From Helianthus annuus (lineage: Eukaryota; Streptophyta; Magnoliopsida; Asterales; Asteraceae), in assembly GCF_002127325.2 (NCBI RefSeq), contig NC_035444.2:80899870-80963869 (forward strand): a DNA stretch of 64,000 bases, written 5' to 3'. Shown in pieces: positions 11,652 to 26,106 of the stretch. Made by a program: the position numbers and the translations under genes. How positions within the stretch are numbered: position 1 is the first letter of the stretch; the number at the start of each line of letters is the position of its first letter. The notes under the pieces were generated by a model that ran no database searches, was not told where the DNA came from, and was given only the letters and a program-made list of their open reading frames with translations.

Positions 11652-12415
11652 CTATAATTTGACTCTCTTATACATGATTATTTGCCGAATGTTAAAAATC
11701 TATTTTAAGACTTTTATTCAATGTATTAAATACCGGTATGAACCGGCCGGTTATACCGGTTAAACCGGATATCGAACACGAGTCCGGTATGATAAAGGCC
11801 GGCAAAACCCGAATACAGTATGTCTTATGTACCGGCGGTAAATCAGGTTCTACCGGTTAAAACCGTTGAACCGGTTTGCATTATCTTAGGATTTGATTTC
11901 TTAATTTTAATAAAATACGATATCAAGGTAATATTGATCTTCCATATTTCCGGTAATTAACCTAGTGTCTTCTATTCCAATATTTCATCATTGTTGAAAC
12001 GGTTACTCATCTCATACAATGCAATATTGTTTATAACTAATAAAAATATTCTTAAAATGCTTAATAGTTTACAATAAAAATAGTTGTATTTAGATGAAAC
12101 TATGATCAGTTATATGAATCCTAGTTGAGATTTGATTGTTTTTTGAGATGAATTGGTTGGAATTTATAGGGTTAACTAGTAACACGGTTCAACCGCCCGA
12201 TACAACTCGGTTCAATCGATTGAACCACTTTAGAGCCCAACTCGGTATTACTTAAAAACTGGTTTTTAAAACATTGCTTTTATTAGCTCTTAAGTTGTTT
12301 ACCAGTCTTTGAAAAACACACCATTATAATACATATTTTAAACGGTGACACACGCTTTATAATTTTATATCACCTAAAATCAACCAAAATTCCTACAATA
12401 GGGTTTAAGCCCTTA
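11652..12415. other. Degenerate CCGGT-rich DNA, possibly an old hAT-like MITE
   Basis: Clusters of ACCGGT and AACCGG words lie at 11730-11880 and 12180-12260. The ends (AATGTTAAAAATC near 11690; its rough reverse complement near 12258-12275) are weakly inverted. No target duplication is clear and no gene is visible. Confidence 0.3.
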
Positions 12416-12418
12416 TTA

Positions 12419-12669
12419 GGGCGTGTTTGGGATTCCTTTTCCACTTCTCCTTCTTCAAAAGTCCTTTTCAAAACAATAAGCAAGAAATTCTTACTGCTCT
12501 ATTTTGACTTATTGAAGGCATAATTGGAGCTAGAAGAACTTATTTCATGGTGTTTGGGATTCCTTTTCTCTTCAAAAGGACTTCTCAGATGATGTTTTGG
12601 ATTCCTTCTCCTTCTCAAAAGGACTTTTAGGGCTAAAAGAACTTTTGAAAATAAATCCCAAACACCCAC
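12419..12669. mobile_element. Tourist-like (PIF/Harbinger) MITE
   Basis: The 251-bp element begins GGGCGTGTTTGGGATT and ends with the inverted GTGGGTGTTTGGGATT (14 of 16 matching). It is flanked by TTA at 12416-12418 and 12670-12672, the trinucleotide duplication typical of PIF/Harbinger. Internally the words GGATTCCTT and AAAAGGACTT repeat. It has no coding capacity. Confidence 0.7.
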
Positions 12670-12832
12670 TTAGTCATCACTTGGCTAAGGGGCATTCCCC
12701 ACTTTTATTGGGCCAAGCACCTCTTAGTTATCTAATAGTAAATAGTTAACAGTAGATAATTAATATATTACAACTAACAAAAATAATAGAAAATATATCG
12801 TAGCTAGTATTTGTTTCAAGTTCGGTCTAGTA

Positions 12833-13099
12833 TAGGATGAGCAATTTGTATTGGGAATCAAAAAATACTGGCACTGAACCGTATCGTACCGATTGATTTT
12901 GGTACCTATTTTTTATGTTTTTCTGGATCGGTATTTTCGGTATGGTACAATATTTTACCCTCTTTTTAACTTCAGATATTGTATCGTACCACACCGTACC
13001 AAGACTTGCAGTATCAGTGCCCATTTTTTACGATTTTCGGGATCGCTATTGTCGCTAACGGTACCATTCGGTATTTGTAAGGCACCAAGCTCATCCCTA
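12833..13099. mobile_element. MITE candidate with TAGGATGAGC ends
   Basis: The left end TAGGATGAGC is mirrored by GCTCATCCCTA at the right. The interior is rich in GGTAC and CGGTA words. Such TAGGGATGAGC ends are common in plant hAT-like MITEs. The flanking duplication is unclear. Confidence 0.45.
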
Positions 13100-14598
13100 G
13101 CTAAGGGAGCTTCAGCCCCGACCCCTTAAAGATTTTAAAAGAACACTAGCTCACTAGAATTTGAGGCTAATCCCCCTTTCGCCCCCATCAAATCTTTCTC
13201 CATGTGTCACATTACTAAGCACACTTATCCATATAAACATATGCTTATGATTAAAGATAGATGACTGACTTGACCGTATGAGTGTTCATACTTCTAATGA
13301 GCTTCTCATGTTTATAGCTTATATCATGCCTTTGGAAGATCAAGAACGACACTATGACTGAAACGACTCTGAACAAGAGAAGTCATTTATATGAAAAAAA
13401 AAACCACCCTTTTTTAATCATTAGTAGACGTCGAAGAAAAAAGGTTATCAAGTTTTTGAACAGATTAAGGCTAAGAGAAGCTTTTGACTTTGAGTGATGA
13501 AAAGGAACACCATTTTGCATACTTAAGAACTATTGAAGATCTCTTCAAGGAAAACAGCTTTCGTTCCGATGACATTATGACATTATCAAACAAATTCCAT
13601 TCCAAGGGCACGACAAAAAAAATCAAAAGGATTTCATTCCAATGAGCTGAAAAACAGGACAAGGGGAATGAACATCGAGATGAAGTGGGTCAAGTTTATG
13701 AAAGGTTACACGACTTGGAAGCCGATAGAGAGTTTTTAGAATACTCTATCAGATCACTGAATAAAGGAGCTTGTAGCTACTACGCGATCTTCAAACAATG
13801 GATTTTATTTATATAAGTATTATTGTTTTTTATTACAAAAAACGACATAAACTATTTAATTAAGGGTGTTTTCTGTTGGAAAATGGGTGAAAATGAGAGT
13901 ATTTTCACTAAGTGTAATGTGATTTTCTTAAAGGTTAGACAAATATATTTATACTATACCTTTGTTAATATAAAGATTATTTTGTGTGTTTGTTATCTAT
14001 GTTGTAATGGTTTTACAACGAGTCAAACCATGTCCAAATCATGGTTAAGATAAATGAGATGTTAATGCTCGAAGTTAGGGACCACACCCAAATTAAAGTT
14101 GTGAAAAAGAAGTTGAAAATGTGGGACGTAAGAGGAAATGAAAATGAAGTGGCTTATATATGTGTTCACTCTTACCTTATTGTTTCATGAAACCATACAC
14201 CAAGTTTCGCGAAGAGTGCGAAACACCCTTAACTCGCACTCGCACACGTGCGTGGCGTGGGCAAATGTGACGATTCGATGACGCACTTTGCACATTGTGA
14301 GTCGCTTGAGAGCCGCCTTTGTATTTTCGTAGGTTGGTTTGAGTGGCACGACTTAGGCGTAACTTGCCATGGCTCATGGTTGGGTGTGGGTCTAGGGGCG
14401 AGTCGGTTGATGCGGGAACAACTGATGATGTCGGCAGCAGCGCCTACTGACATCCTTGTGACTGAATCAAGTCTCATAAGTAGCTAGTGCTAATGGGTTC
14501 AACAATGGACCTGACCTTCGGCACTACCGCTCAACGATAGCAACTATTGATGTGCTGAACTCAGCACTGCCAATGCTCCTCACCTCAGTATTGCCATG
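13100..14598. other. Intergenic DNA without recognised genes
   Basis: No convincing coding frame is present. Short open frames here have no motif, no codon bias and no splice context. Segment 13310-13800 has a slightly coding-like purine bias but is full of stops and may be an old element remnant. Confidence 0.45.
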
Positions 14599-14829
14599 GC
14601 ATTATAGCCTAGTGGTATCTTGGATGTGAGATAAGGCTTATGACCATTAGGTCATGAGTTCGATTCTCACAAAGGGAGGTTTTTCCCAGATTTATTGGGT
14701 TTCCTCCTGAATTGGTGTATAGGCATTATTGCCTAGTGAGAATGGATATGATCGGGTGATTCTGTTGGTGGCACGATGATACTCCAGTGGTTCGTCAGTG
14801 ATCCAAATTTGTCGTTCAAAAAAAAAAAA
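14599..14829 (+). mobile_element. SINE, tRNA-derived
   Basis: A pol III A box (TAGCCTAGTGGTATCTTGG) is followed about 50 nt later by a B box (GAGTTCGATTCTC). The body then leads to CCAAATTTGTCGTTC and an A-tail. Length (about 230 bp) and layout fit plant SINEs. Target duplications were not resolved. Confidence 0.75.
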
Positions 14830-15311
14830 TAGTTGTTTCAACACTGAAAGTGAAATTGTTTCTGGTCAACAATATTTAAACAAAATTAAATGCACTAAAG
14901 GCGTTTAATGTTATTTCTTTTTCGTTTAGTTTTTTGACATAAATGTTTCAACTCGGTTTTATAAATACTAAGGACACCTTAGTATCAAAACACACTCGAA
15001 ATGCTTGCTATACATTCCAACTTTATATGATCTTTTTTGTGTTTCTTATCAAGGTACTTCTTCGTGTTTAAAGTCTTCCTCGGCAACAGCTGTTTGGACT
15101 GGTGTACCATTGGAAACAAATGAGTTCTTTTGAGAGAATCAAAATTTAATTTTAAGGGATCCGTGTTTAACACAATCCTCGGCCAAAAACGGTTTTCTAT
15201 TTTATATCTTTGTCTCGTTTTTGCTTTTTTCAGTTGTAATTCGTACTCGTGGTTGCTTTCCTTTATACTCCTGACTTGTAATTCAAAGAAAATTGGTTTA
15301 TTTATTTTATA
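14830..15311. other. Intergenic DNA, nothing recognised
   Basis: A/T-rich sequence with short unsupported ORFs on both strands. It ends at the Helitron insertion point. Confidence 0.5.
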
Positions 15312-16586
15312 CTAGGTTAGAACCCCGTGTATTACACGGGTTTAATAAATGTAATTTTATATACTAAATAAAAAATTAATATATTTTTAAAAACCTCATT
15401 TAGTACACGTGTTGAGTAAACATAATTTTATATATTAAATAATAAAAAAATTATATCTGTAAGAACCTCGTGTATTGTGCGGGTTGGATAAAAGTAATTT
15501 TATATACCAAACAATAAAAAAAGTTGTATTTAGAAAAAACCTTGTGTATTCACGGGTGGAAGAAATGTAATTTTATATACTAAATAATAAAAAAGTTATA
15601 TTTAAAAAAAATTGTGTATTGTACGGGTTGAATAAATTTAATTTTATATAGCAAATAATAAAAAAAATGTTATATCTTTAAAAATCCTGTGTATTACACG
15701 GGTTTATCTATTCTTAAAAAAATCTTTCTAAATCAAAACGGATTTTCTATTATTTTTTAAATTAGGTTAATACTATTTAAAATTTTTGGGTTGACTAATA
15801 AGTTATTCAATATAATTTCTCATAGTTAACAATAATAACATTAACAATAAATAATTCATTCATGATTTTATTATTATTACCTCCGTGGTAAATGTATTAT
15901 TAGTAATATGTAGTTCTAACATCAGGATGTTACACAAATGAAACTACATAAAAGATAATCGGCTAACCTAACGCTATCATGAAGTGTGATAAATGTGTTC
16001 TTAGAAATTATCTACCAAACCACATAAAATACTTTTATTATTATTGTTGTTGTTGTTGTTAGTATTATTATCATTTTGCATCATATATTATAATTTGCAT
16101 CATATGTTAATTATATTTATTTTTCTCAACCCGTGTAATACACGGGGTTGTAACCTAATATGGTATATAAGAAAGAGTACGCAAGATAATATGTTTTGTT
16201 TGTATATGTATATGGATCTGGATTTTTGGGTATTGATATTGAATACGAAAAGAAAGATTTTAATCTATGGATATTTCGAAGTGTACCCAAAAGTAGATGG
16301 TTTAATTAATTTTAGTTTGATTTTTTGGGATAGATTATTGATTATTAGTAAGAATTAATTTTTGTTATTAAATTAATATTCCTTATAACTAAAGATAATC
16401 ATCATATTAATTTGAATTTGAAAATAAAATTTGGATAAATGAGTACGATTTGAATTTAAGTTATATTAATTTAATTTAATTAATATTTAATAATTTAAAT
16501 TAAATAATAATTATCTATAATTAAGGATGATTTAAAATAATGACAAGTGTCCCTCCATTGGTTTCTTTTATTATATAGTATATAGA
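15312..16586 (-). mobile_element. Non-autonomous Helitron
   Basis: On the minus strand the element starts TCTATATACTATATAATA, preceded by A, and ends with a hairpin (CCCGTGTAATACACGGG) followed by GTTCTAACCTAG and then T. These are the Helitron hallmarks: 5'-TC, 3'-CTRR, a subterminal hairpin, insertion between A and T and no target duplication. There is no Rep/helicase gene. The 3' part is a tandem array of degenerate copies of the end, and another end-like hairpin in opposite orientation lies at about 16125-16155. Confidence 0.7.
15316..15716. repeat. Tandem array of Helitron 3' ends
   Basis: About six units of 70-80 bp each hold a version of GTGTATTACACGGGTT followed by AATAAATGTAATTTTATA. 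Later units lose the palindrome (for example TATTCACGGGTGG). Confidence 0.75.
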
Positions 16587-17031
16587 TTTGAATGCTTCCT
16601 ACATTTTCGTCATTTATTACATCATGGCGTTTTGAAGGAAAAAAAGGGTGACGAGTTTGTGTTTTTGTAGGTTTGCAAATTGAAGCTATATCCGATGATA
16701 GAGTTAAGTCTCAAGTCTTCGAAATCAAATTTAGAAATATTTTGTTTTAGTTATAGGAACATAGAGGAAATCGGAAGTGACCCTTTCTACCTAGTAATTA
16801 ATTTGCTCGTATATTTTGCATCTAAATCAGACGATAAAAACTCGAAATTTGTGTTTGATTTTCAATTCTTCAAACATAAGAATTATTGTTTATTTATAGG
16901 ATATAAAGTTTGCACTTCTTTGTATTTTATCTTTGAATTACGATTGGTGATGAATTATTTAAAGGTGATCAATCTATCAAATCTTTGTGTAGTTAACAAG
17001 ATACATTAAGTGCTTATTATATGAACTAGAT
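16587..17031. other. Intergenic DNA, nothing recognised
   Basis: A short + strand open frame near 16680-17009 has no motif and A/T-driven composition. I do not treat it as a gene. Confidence 0.5.
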
Positions 17032-17039
17032 AGTCCAAT

Positions 17040-17488
17040 TAGATGTGAGCAATAACTGAACAGTTAATCGAAACCAAACTGAAAATTGATAAAACTAAAC
17101 TGTAATTACCGAAAATCGGTTATCAGATTTTTTTTATACCATCGGTTAACAAAATTAACCGAACCGAACCGAAACATTTAAATCTTCACATATTTCTAGC
17201 TTTATTCCTGAATTTCTTATTTTATACTCCCGTTTCATATGTTTATACCTCCATTTTATTTATTTATACATTAAATTCATGTATTTATATATCTATTTCA
17301 TGTATTTTTACCTCCATTTCATGTTTATAAACAAAAATTTTAGGCAATGTTTGGTTTGGTTATTAACCAAAATTAATCGAACCAAACCAAAAACCGACAA
17401 ATTAACCGAATAAACCGAACCGATTAACCGATAACTTCAGTTACGGATAATGCTAATATCCGAACCGAATCGAATCGTCCACCCCTCT
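17040..17488. mobile_element. hAT-like MITE
   Basis: The 449-bp unit is flanked by an exact 8-bp repeat AGTCCAAT (17032-17039 and 17489-17496), the hAT target size. The ends TAGATGTGAGC and (inverted) AGAGGGGTGGAC are imperfect. The interior is rich in AACCGA words. There is no coding capacity. Confidence 0.65.
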
Positions 17489-17496
17489 AGTCCAAT

Positions 17497-18005
17497 GTGA
17501 AATGGAACAAAGTGGAGTGGGTTTTCCTCCCTATTTGTCTATTTGTCTAAACTACATCGTACGGAGGGTCACATGCATGAGCAAATTGAGTCTTACAAAG
17601 TCATTTAGACCTAACTTTGCATCTTCTCTTCCCAAATTTTTACACGTTTTCTTCTTTCAAGTTTCACTTCAAATACTTTACTTTGAAAATTGATATACCA
17701 TTTATGATTTACCTTACATTCATTTTGAACATATCTTAGGTCGTTGTTTGTATAAATAGTTATTTGTATCCAAAATTTGTAAAAAAAAAAAATAATAATA
17801 ATAATAATAATAATCCTTTTTAACTAATATTTCAATATATTTTGGTTGTTGAGATCTTTACCTTTGGTAGGCAATGGCTTTGTCTTTTTGATAGTTAGGT
17901 TATCGTCAAGAATTGAAGCCAAAAGGTTTAAGCAAAGAATGGGACTAGACTATAGTAGCCGTAGCTATCAATTTGAATCAGATATATATAGTATTTATAA
18001 TAATT
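17497..18005. other. Intergenic DNA with an (AAT)n microsatellite
   Basis: An AAT microsatellite lies near 17790-17813. Otherwise the stretch is A/T-rich sequence with no supported gene. Confidence 0.5.
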
Positions 18006-18206
18006 AATTTACATAGAGTTAGGATCCTGTAAAAAAGACTAAAAGTGGGAGAAGGGTAAGAAAGAATATACACCATTAGATCTTTGATCTAATGGTTTAG
18101 GGACCAAATTGTAAAATTTGGTTTATTTTTTTGGTCTGAATTGAAAATTCTAGGGGTAATAAAGTCTTTATATCCATTAAAAAATAGAAACTGTAAATCA
18201 AAATCC

Positions 18207-18214
18207 CTACAATA

Positions 18215-18246
<32 letters not shown>
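18207..18246. repeat. (CT)n microsatellite
   Basis: About 20 CT units, the sort of tract seen in plant 5' leaders, directly before the GC-rich block of the Mutator-like element. Confidence 0.85.
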
Positions 18247-18248
<2 letters not shown>

Positions 18249-18579
18249 GATGATCTCCATCTACGATCAAAGATTTCTCTCTCATAATCAATCTGAAGAA
18301 GAAACACGACATCGGCCAATCGGAAGATCAAACACGACAGCGGCGGCGGTGGTGGTGCGAGCGGCAGCGGCGATAGTGGTGGTGCGAGTGACAGCGGCGG
18401 TGGTGCTGGTGCGAGTGGCAGCGGCGGTGGTGGTGCTGGATCGGCATTGGTTGTGCGGCGGTGGTGATGCAGGAAGTGGCAGTGGTGGTGGTCCTGCGAT
18501 TTCTTTCTATCTACATCGAACGGTGCCTGAAGTGGAGAAGATGATACAGAGGTGTTATATTCTTTCATTAATGGTGTTT

Positions 18580-18965
18580 TTTTTTTCTTTTATGAATGGT
18601 GTTATTTTTTACTGAATGGTGTTATTCTTTTCTGAATGGTGTTATTTTGTTTCTGAATGGTGTTATTTTTTTTTTTCTGAATGGTGCTATATTTATTTTA
18701 CTGAATGGTGTTATATTCTTGTACTGAATGATGTTATATTATTTACTGAATGGTGTTATTTTGTTTACTGAATGATGTTATTTTTTGGTGTTTTTTGTTT
18801 TTGAATGGTGTTATTTTGTTTCTGAATGGTGTTATTTTGTTTCTGAATGGTTTTATTTTTTTGTTTACTGAATGGTGTTATATCTTGTACTGAATGGTGT
18901 TATTTTGTGTACTGAATGGTGTTATATTTTTTGTTTACTGAATGGTGTTATATTATTTTGTAAAA
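18580..18965. repeat. Minisatellite, unit CTGAATGGTGTTATTTTG
   Basis: About 16 imperfect units of 18-27 bp all carry the core TGAATGGTGTTAT, with variable T-rich spacers. The array lies inside the Mutator-like element. Confidence 0.85.
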
Positions 18966-19271
18966 ACACCATGAATTGAACTATGATTTTTTTTAAAACA
19001 CCATGTCATGAACATGCTCTGATTATGTGAATGATGCAAAAAAAAAAAAAAAAAAAAAAAGTTAAAATGAATGTTGTTATGGACGGTTATAATTCCTTAA
19101 ATTAAGGATTTTCTCTCTCCAAATCCTTAAATCAAGGATTACCATATTTAAATTTGTTAATGCATTTACAATCATACCTTTTTCAATTAATTTAGATCTA
19201 ATGGTTGAGATTCTTTCTTAACTTTCTCACACTTTTGGTCTTTTTTACAATAACTACAGCCAATTTACATA

Positions 19272-19563
19272 TATAAGAAATATTTTTAATAACAATAAAA
19301 AAATTAGAAAGGTTCTTATAGGAAGGTTGTAACGTTGTCAAAATAACTTTTATTATATGTAAATCAAACTTAGCTGTCTGTAAATCATCTTAATTATAAT
19401 TAATATTTTTTATTTTCTTTTTACATTTTGTGTATTATTTGACCTTGTTTTCTATAAAAAGTCTGAATTTGTTGGTTATATTTTGTACTTTTGTAACATA
19501 AGAAATATTAATAGAAAGGGTGGTCGAGTTAATATAACAAAAAAGCAAATGAAAACACCTACG
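19272..19563. other. A/T-rich flank, nothing recognised
   Basis: No gene or element boundary was seen between the two elements. Confidence 0.5.
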
Positions 19564-19566
19564 TAA

Positions 19567-19876
19567 GACCATGTGGTATGGGAGTCGGCTCCCTCCGTCC
19601 CGACTTGTCCTCGGCGTCCCACACCGCCCCCTGGCTGGCGACGCGTCACTCCCGGCAGCTGCAAGACGGAGGCGACGAGGCAAAGTTGTGGGCCCCCTCT
19701 GACTTCTCTCTCCCCCCTTTATTAATATATTAATATTATATTGGTTTTTATTATGGGTTGGATAGTCTTCCACACCCTTGGGTAGTCCCGAAGAGGATGG
19801 TCCTCCACCCATGGTGAGGTGGCGCCTACATGGTGAATAGTCTATTTGGGGACTAACCAAACCATACCAGGTAGTC
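19567..19876. mobile_element. Tourist-like (PIF/Harbinger) MITE
   Basis: Ends GACCATGTGGTATGGG and, inverted, GACTACCTGGTATGGT are flanked by TAA at 19564-19566 and 19877-19879. GC-rich blocks flank an A/T-rich centre. It resembles the MITE at 25549-25776 at the termini (GACYAYNYGGTRTGG). Confidence 0.7.
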
Positions 19877-19903
19877 TAATACACTTGACCTTATTAGCAA
19901 AAT

Positions 19904-20044
19904 TGTATTAAAACCAACAATATAAAGATAAAAACAAAATTCAAGTGAATGTATTAAAACCAACAATATAAAGATAAAAACAAAATTCCTGCGAATGTGT
20001 TAAAACCAACAATATAAAGATAAAAACAAAATTCCAGTGAATTA
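19904..20044. repeat. Three tandem copies of a 46-47-bp unit
   Basis: The unit starts GTATTAAAACCAACAATATA and ends near ACAAAATTC followed by a variable RTGAAT. Copies begin at about 19904, 19951 and 19997. Confidence 0.85.
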
Positions 20045-20261
20045 GAAAACACTTCCCATTATTGGTTCCTACAGTACGGACGAAATTTGTACCTTAGTTT
20101 ATTCACACATGGTGTGACTTTACTATGTATATTTTTTTCTGGAAGCTCAAAATTCATCTTATTGGTTCAATGTTCCTAACCTGTTTATGTGACCTAAAAC
20201 GAATTTGACTATACTTGGAAAACGATAGTCCTAAATATTTCGGTAAACAAAAATAATTAAT

Positions 20262-20490
20262 TATTAAGCTTAGGCATCTGCGTACATCCGTGAACAAAAG
20301 ACCATTCATGTCTGCAATCACAGATAGCGCTGGTGACCCAAGCCATCACCAATTCTAGGAGGAACCCACCGTCTGAAGACTCATTGTAATAAAACCACTG
20401 GCTCGTGCATGACATTTCGTCACGAATGAGACTCCAATCCATGCCCTCCCCTTAGAGAAAGTCATCCACATACCGCTAGAGCATTGACCC
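20262..20490 (-). mobile_element. SINE, tRNA-derived (minus strand)
   Basis: On the minus strand a pol III A box (TAGCGGTATGTGG) is followed by a B-box-like GGATTGGAGTCTCATT about 45 nt later, then a body of about 150 bp ending in an A/T-rich tail. A 61-codon open frame here falls inside the SINE body and is not a gene. Confidence 0.5.
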
Positions 20491-20978
20491 AAATTTACTT
20501 CTAATTCAACATTATATTATCCATCGCGGGACTCAAACCCTTAACCTTTCAAAAGGAAACATCATTTCACACGGTTGAATATTGTTAGGTCTAAACACCT
20601 CTACGTCCATAAAAGTTTAAGTGAGTGAACAAATTGATTACTATCAGCTTGAAAATACTCCCTAAAATCAACATAAAACCTCCAAAACTTCCTTGAGAAG
20701 CAAGAAACGTGTTGGACAAAAATTAATAAAATTTTTTTAACAAAAACCAAAGATAATACTTTTCCAAAGTATTAATAAAAAAAAAAAAAAATGTCTTATC
20801 TAGTCTAGTTGTAACTTGTAAACGCGCCTTGTTGACCATAATAAAGTACAAAACCCCCCAAATTTCTAAACAACAAAAAAAATTATTTTAAAACACCTAT
20901 CGATTCAAAGAATCACAAGCTTCTTTTTTATTCAATTTTTGGTCGTTAATGGAGTCCTCAACTTAACACCACCACAGC
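20491..20978. other. Upstream region of the kinase gene
   Basis: A/T-rich DNA with poly-A and poly-T tracts. I could not pick out a convincing TATA box. The leader just before the ATG is CACCACCACAGC. Confidence 0.5.
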
Positions 20979-23601
<2,623 letters not shown>

Positions 23602-24266
23602 ATTGTTATGGTACAATGTAGGAAGCTATTGATTATTCTTTTTGTACAGATTACTAGTGTAGATTTTGGGAGATAGATGTAAAGTATATTAGGCTGAGGA
23701 TGCTACTTTTCTTCCAATATCATGAGGATTGTAAAAAGATTAAAGGGCATAAAAAAGGTTATTAGTTTTGAGTGAATTGTTTATATCTTGCTTGAAATTC
23801 ATCTATACAATATTCTGAAATATTGTACCAAATCCAAACTTAAATATCATATATCTATACTAAATATTAACTGAAATATCAGATTTGTCTAAAACAATTT
23901 GAAACATCATCATCATTCTACTGTAACTTTTTCTCAACGCCTCATATCTACCCATTTAAGTTTTAACTAAAAAACAAATAATTTTCCTTCTCATTGACTT
24001 TATTTATTTTAAAGTGCATGATGAATTACAAGTTATATATATATATATATATGATAAATTACGAGTTGTGTATGATAAATTTTAAAACGTGTAGGATAAA
24101 TTTTAGATTGAAGGATGATAGTCTTTATAACTAATTAATTAGTCAAAGATAATAATAGATGAGATGAGAGAAAAACAATTTAATGTTTTACAATTGTACT
24201 CTTTGTTCTTTTTATTCTCAATTAAAGTTTCTTCTCAAATGATCATAACTAAATCGACATAGGACC
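23602..24266. other. 3' flank of the kinase gene
   Basis: 3' UTR and intergenic A/T-rich sequence, including a short (TA)n near 24030-24050. No gene is visible. Confidence 0.5.
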
Positions 24267-24371
24267 CATTCAGTTAGGAATAGCCTAGTGATGTTGGTGA
24301 ATTAGATAAGGTTTGGAATAGTAGGAGGTCATGGGTTCAATCCCATGGTATACAAGTTTAGCCATTAAAAA
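24267..24371 (+). mobile_element. Short SINE with target duplication
   Basis: A box TAGCCTAGTGATGTTGG, B box GGGTTCAATCCC and an A-tail lie within about 105 bp. The flanks AAATCGACATAGGACCC (24251-24267) and AAATCGACATAGGATCC (24372-24388) form a 17-bp target duplication with one mismatch. Confidence 0.8.
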
Positions 24372-24699
24372 AAATCGACATAGGATCCGCACGTTACTAT
24401 GAGATCGTTAAACCACAAAAAAAAACGTAAAAAAGTTGAACCACACACGTGTGTAGCGTGTTAACTCGTAAAATTTAGACCGACACTTAAAAAAATATCG
24501 TAAAAATGAATAACTAAGTTGAAACAATAGTAAACCAACGTAAAAAAAAGTTTTCTAAATATTTGAGGGATATGATGTGTAAAAACTGAAAATTGGGGTT
24601 AATATCAGTAACAAAATTGAATAGTAAAATGCTCTCATATTTTTTTAAATCAACTAGGATTATTCCCAACGCGCGTTGCGCGAGAGAGTCGGGTTAGTT

Positions 24700-25548
24700 T
24701 CTCACAATCATAGCAATGTTTTATTTACAAAGTAAAACCGAACTATACAGATGGGTTCTATAAAAATACGAAGTAAAACTGAACTATACAGATTGGTGCA
24801 TTTAGTTATGCTCCTTACTTGCTGGGCTATTGGGAGAGCCAGAAAGAATGTTATTTTCATCAAAAAGAAGTTCAGCCAGAGTTCTTGCGTCGAAACGAAC
24901 ATGTATCTCATCCTCCTTTTTCCTTCAACTTCAGCCAGAGTTCATCTTTGTTCTGATCCCTGGTGCAGCTTTTTGACTACGCACGTTGGTATCCTCACAT
25001 ATGCATTTTTTACACTAAATTCTCATATACATTCCTTGTAGTTAAGAGTATATATGAAGTTCTCCATTGGATATATGTGATTATAAACGACTCTTGCCTG
25101 AATAACAAAGAAGAGTGAGTTACTTGAATCTTGAGTGATTGGAGTCGTTTGTTGGTAGTAGTGTTCCGCAACCTGTAATAATCAATTATGAGAACTCAGA
25201 AGCATGCTTATAAATAGAATGTCATGAAATTTAATAGAAAGCAACCAACATATACAGTCACATAATATTTTTATCATTATTAGTAGCATCCATTTTCAAA
25301 ATATTCAAAGTTGCTGGGGAATGGGAGGCATAACAGATCTAACAGTAACCCTTTTCAAAATATTAAAAGATGGTGGGCATTAATACAGTAAGCTACATAC
25401 TTATTTCAAACAATTGACCCTATTCATATGAGAGCACAACAAAGTAGTATGTATTACGTTTAACTTGTAGCAGGCTTCATTGAGAACATAGCACGCATCC
25501 GGGCCAAAAATTTTTTGAAATTTACATACGTACAACTTCTCATCCTTA
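24700..25548. other. Non-coding DNA within the candidate Helitron
   Basis: A short direct repeat (AAGTAAAACYGAACTATACA) lies at 24730-24800. No supported ORF. Confidence 0.5.
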
Positions 25549-25776
25549 GACCACACGGTGTGGGCATGGTGGAGCGGCGTTGTTGCCTTTACACGCCGCA
25601 CACACCACACCTGGCCCGGCGTTGTAGACGGCGTTGTTGAAGGGGCGGCCAAAATTCCACCGACGTAGAGGGTGGGAGACAACGTGGCCGCGTGTGAACG
25701 CCTCATTTCTGACACGTGTTTACGTGTCGTCCACGTGTCGCACAACGCCCCATTTTCAAGCCCCCACCGTACAGTC
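25549..25776. mobile_element. Tourist-like (PIF/Harbinger) MITE
   Basis: Ends GACCACACGGTGTGGG and, inverted, GACTGTACGGTGGGGG are flanked by TTA (25546-25548 and 25777-25779). The 228-bp unit is GC-rich with ACGTGT words. No coding capacity. Confidence 0.75.
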
Positions 25777-25869
25777 TTACAGTCTACACACACCTTTTGT
25801 GAAACTTACATACCAAAATTCCGGATCCAACCCGTTTTTCGTCTTTGCTACATATCTTCTCTTACCAAA

Positions 25870-26011
25870 AACCCACCGCCATAGCTTTCCAACCCGACGC
25901 GCTGCTGATTAGCATTCGTCACTTTGGATCTCATCCTAAGCGGGTTAAGCATTTGGAGCTGAAAACTTTCATCGTTGCTGCCAGTACTAAGCCCGGTCTC
26001 CTTGCTAGGTG
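25870..26011 (+). pseudogene. Exon-like fragment of unknown origin
   Basis: A + strand frame of about 45 codons reads IAFQPDALLISIRHFGSHPK and on to a TGA, with coding-like composition unlike its A/T-rich surroundings. I do not recognise it. No start, splice partner or continuation was found, so it may be captured cargo. Confidence 0.25.
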
Positions 26012-26106
26012 AAAGTGTGAAACATAATCCTTTGACAAAGCGATCAAAACTATCAATTTAAGGACAACAATTAAAATGTATTGGGTGTTATGAATCAAAA
26101 AACAAC

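Larger units (their letters stand above)
18016..19261. mobile_element. Mutator-like non-autonomous element
   Basis: Inverted ends of about 60 bp pair 18029-18090 (GTAAAAAAGACTAAAAGTG, then AAGAAAGAATATACACCATT) with 19190-19250. The unit is flanked by AATTTACATA at 18006-18015 and 19262-19271, close to the 9-bp duplication of Mutator elements. The interior has a (CT)n run, a GC-rich GGCGGT/GCGGCA block reminiscent of a captured 5' gene segment, and a minisatellite. No transposase is present. Confidence 0.6.

Noticed and set aside
15316..15716. CRISPR-like array of repeated palindromes
   Set aside because: Units are contiguous and degenerate, with no unique spacers, and they match the 3' end of the enclosing Helitron in a plant genome.
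18089..18615. Overlapping Pro-rich (minus) and Ala/Val-rich (plus) open frames
   Set aside because: They arise from the (CT)n tract and GGCGGT-type repeats and have no motif or splice context. At most they are a captured leader fragment.
20257..20442. 61-codon minus-strand open frame
   Set aside because: It lies in the body of a tRNA-derived SINE whose A and B boxes sit just upstream.
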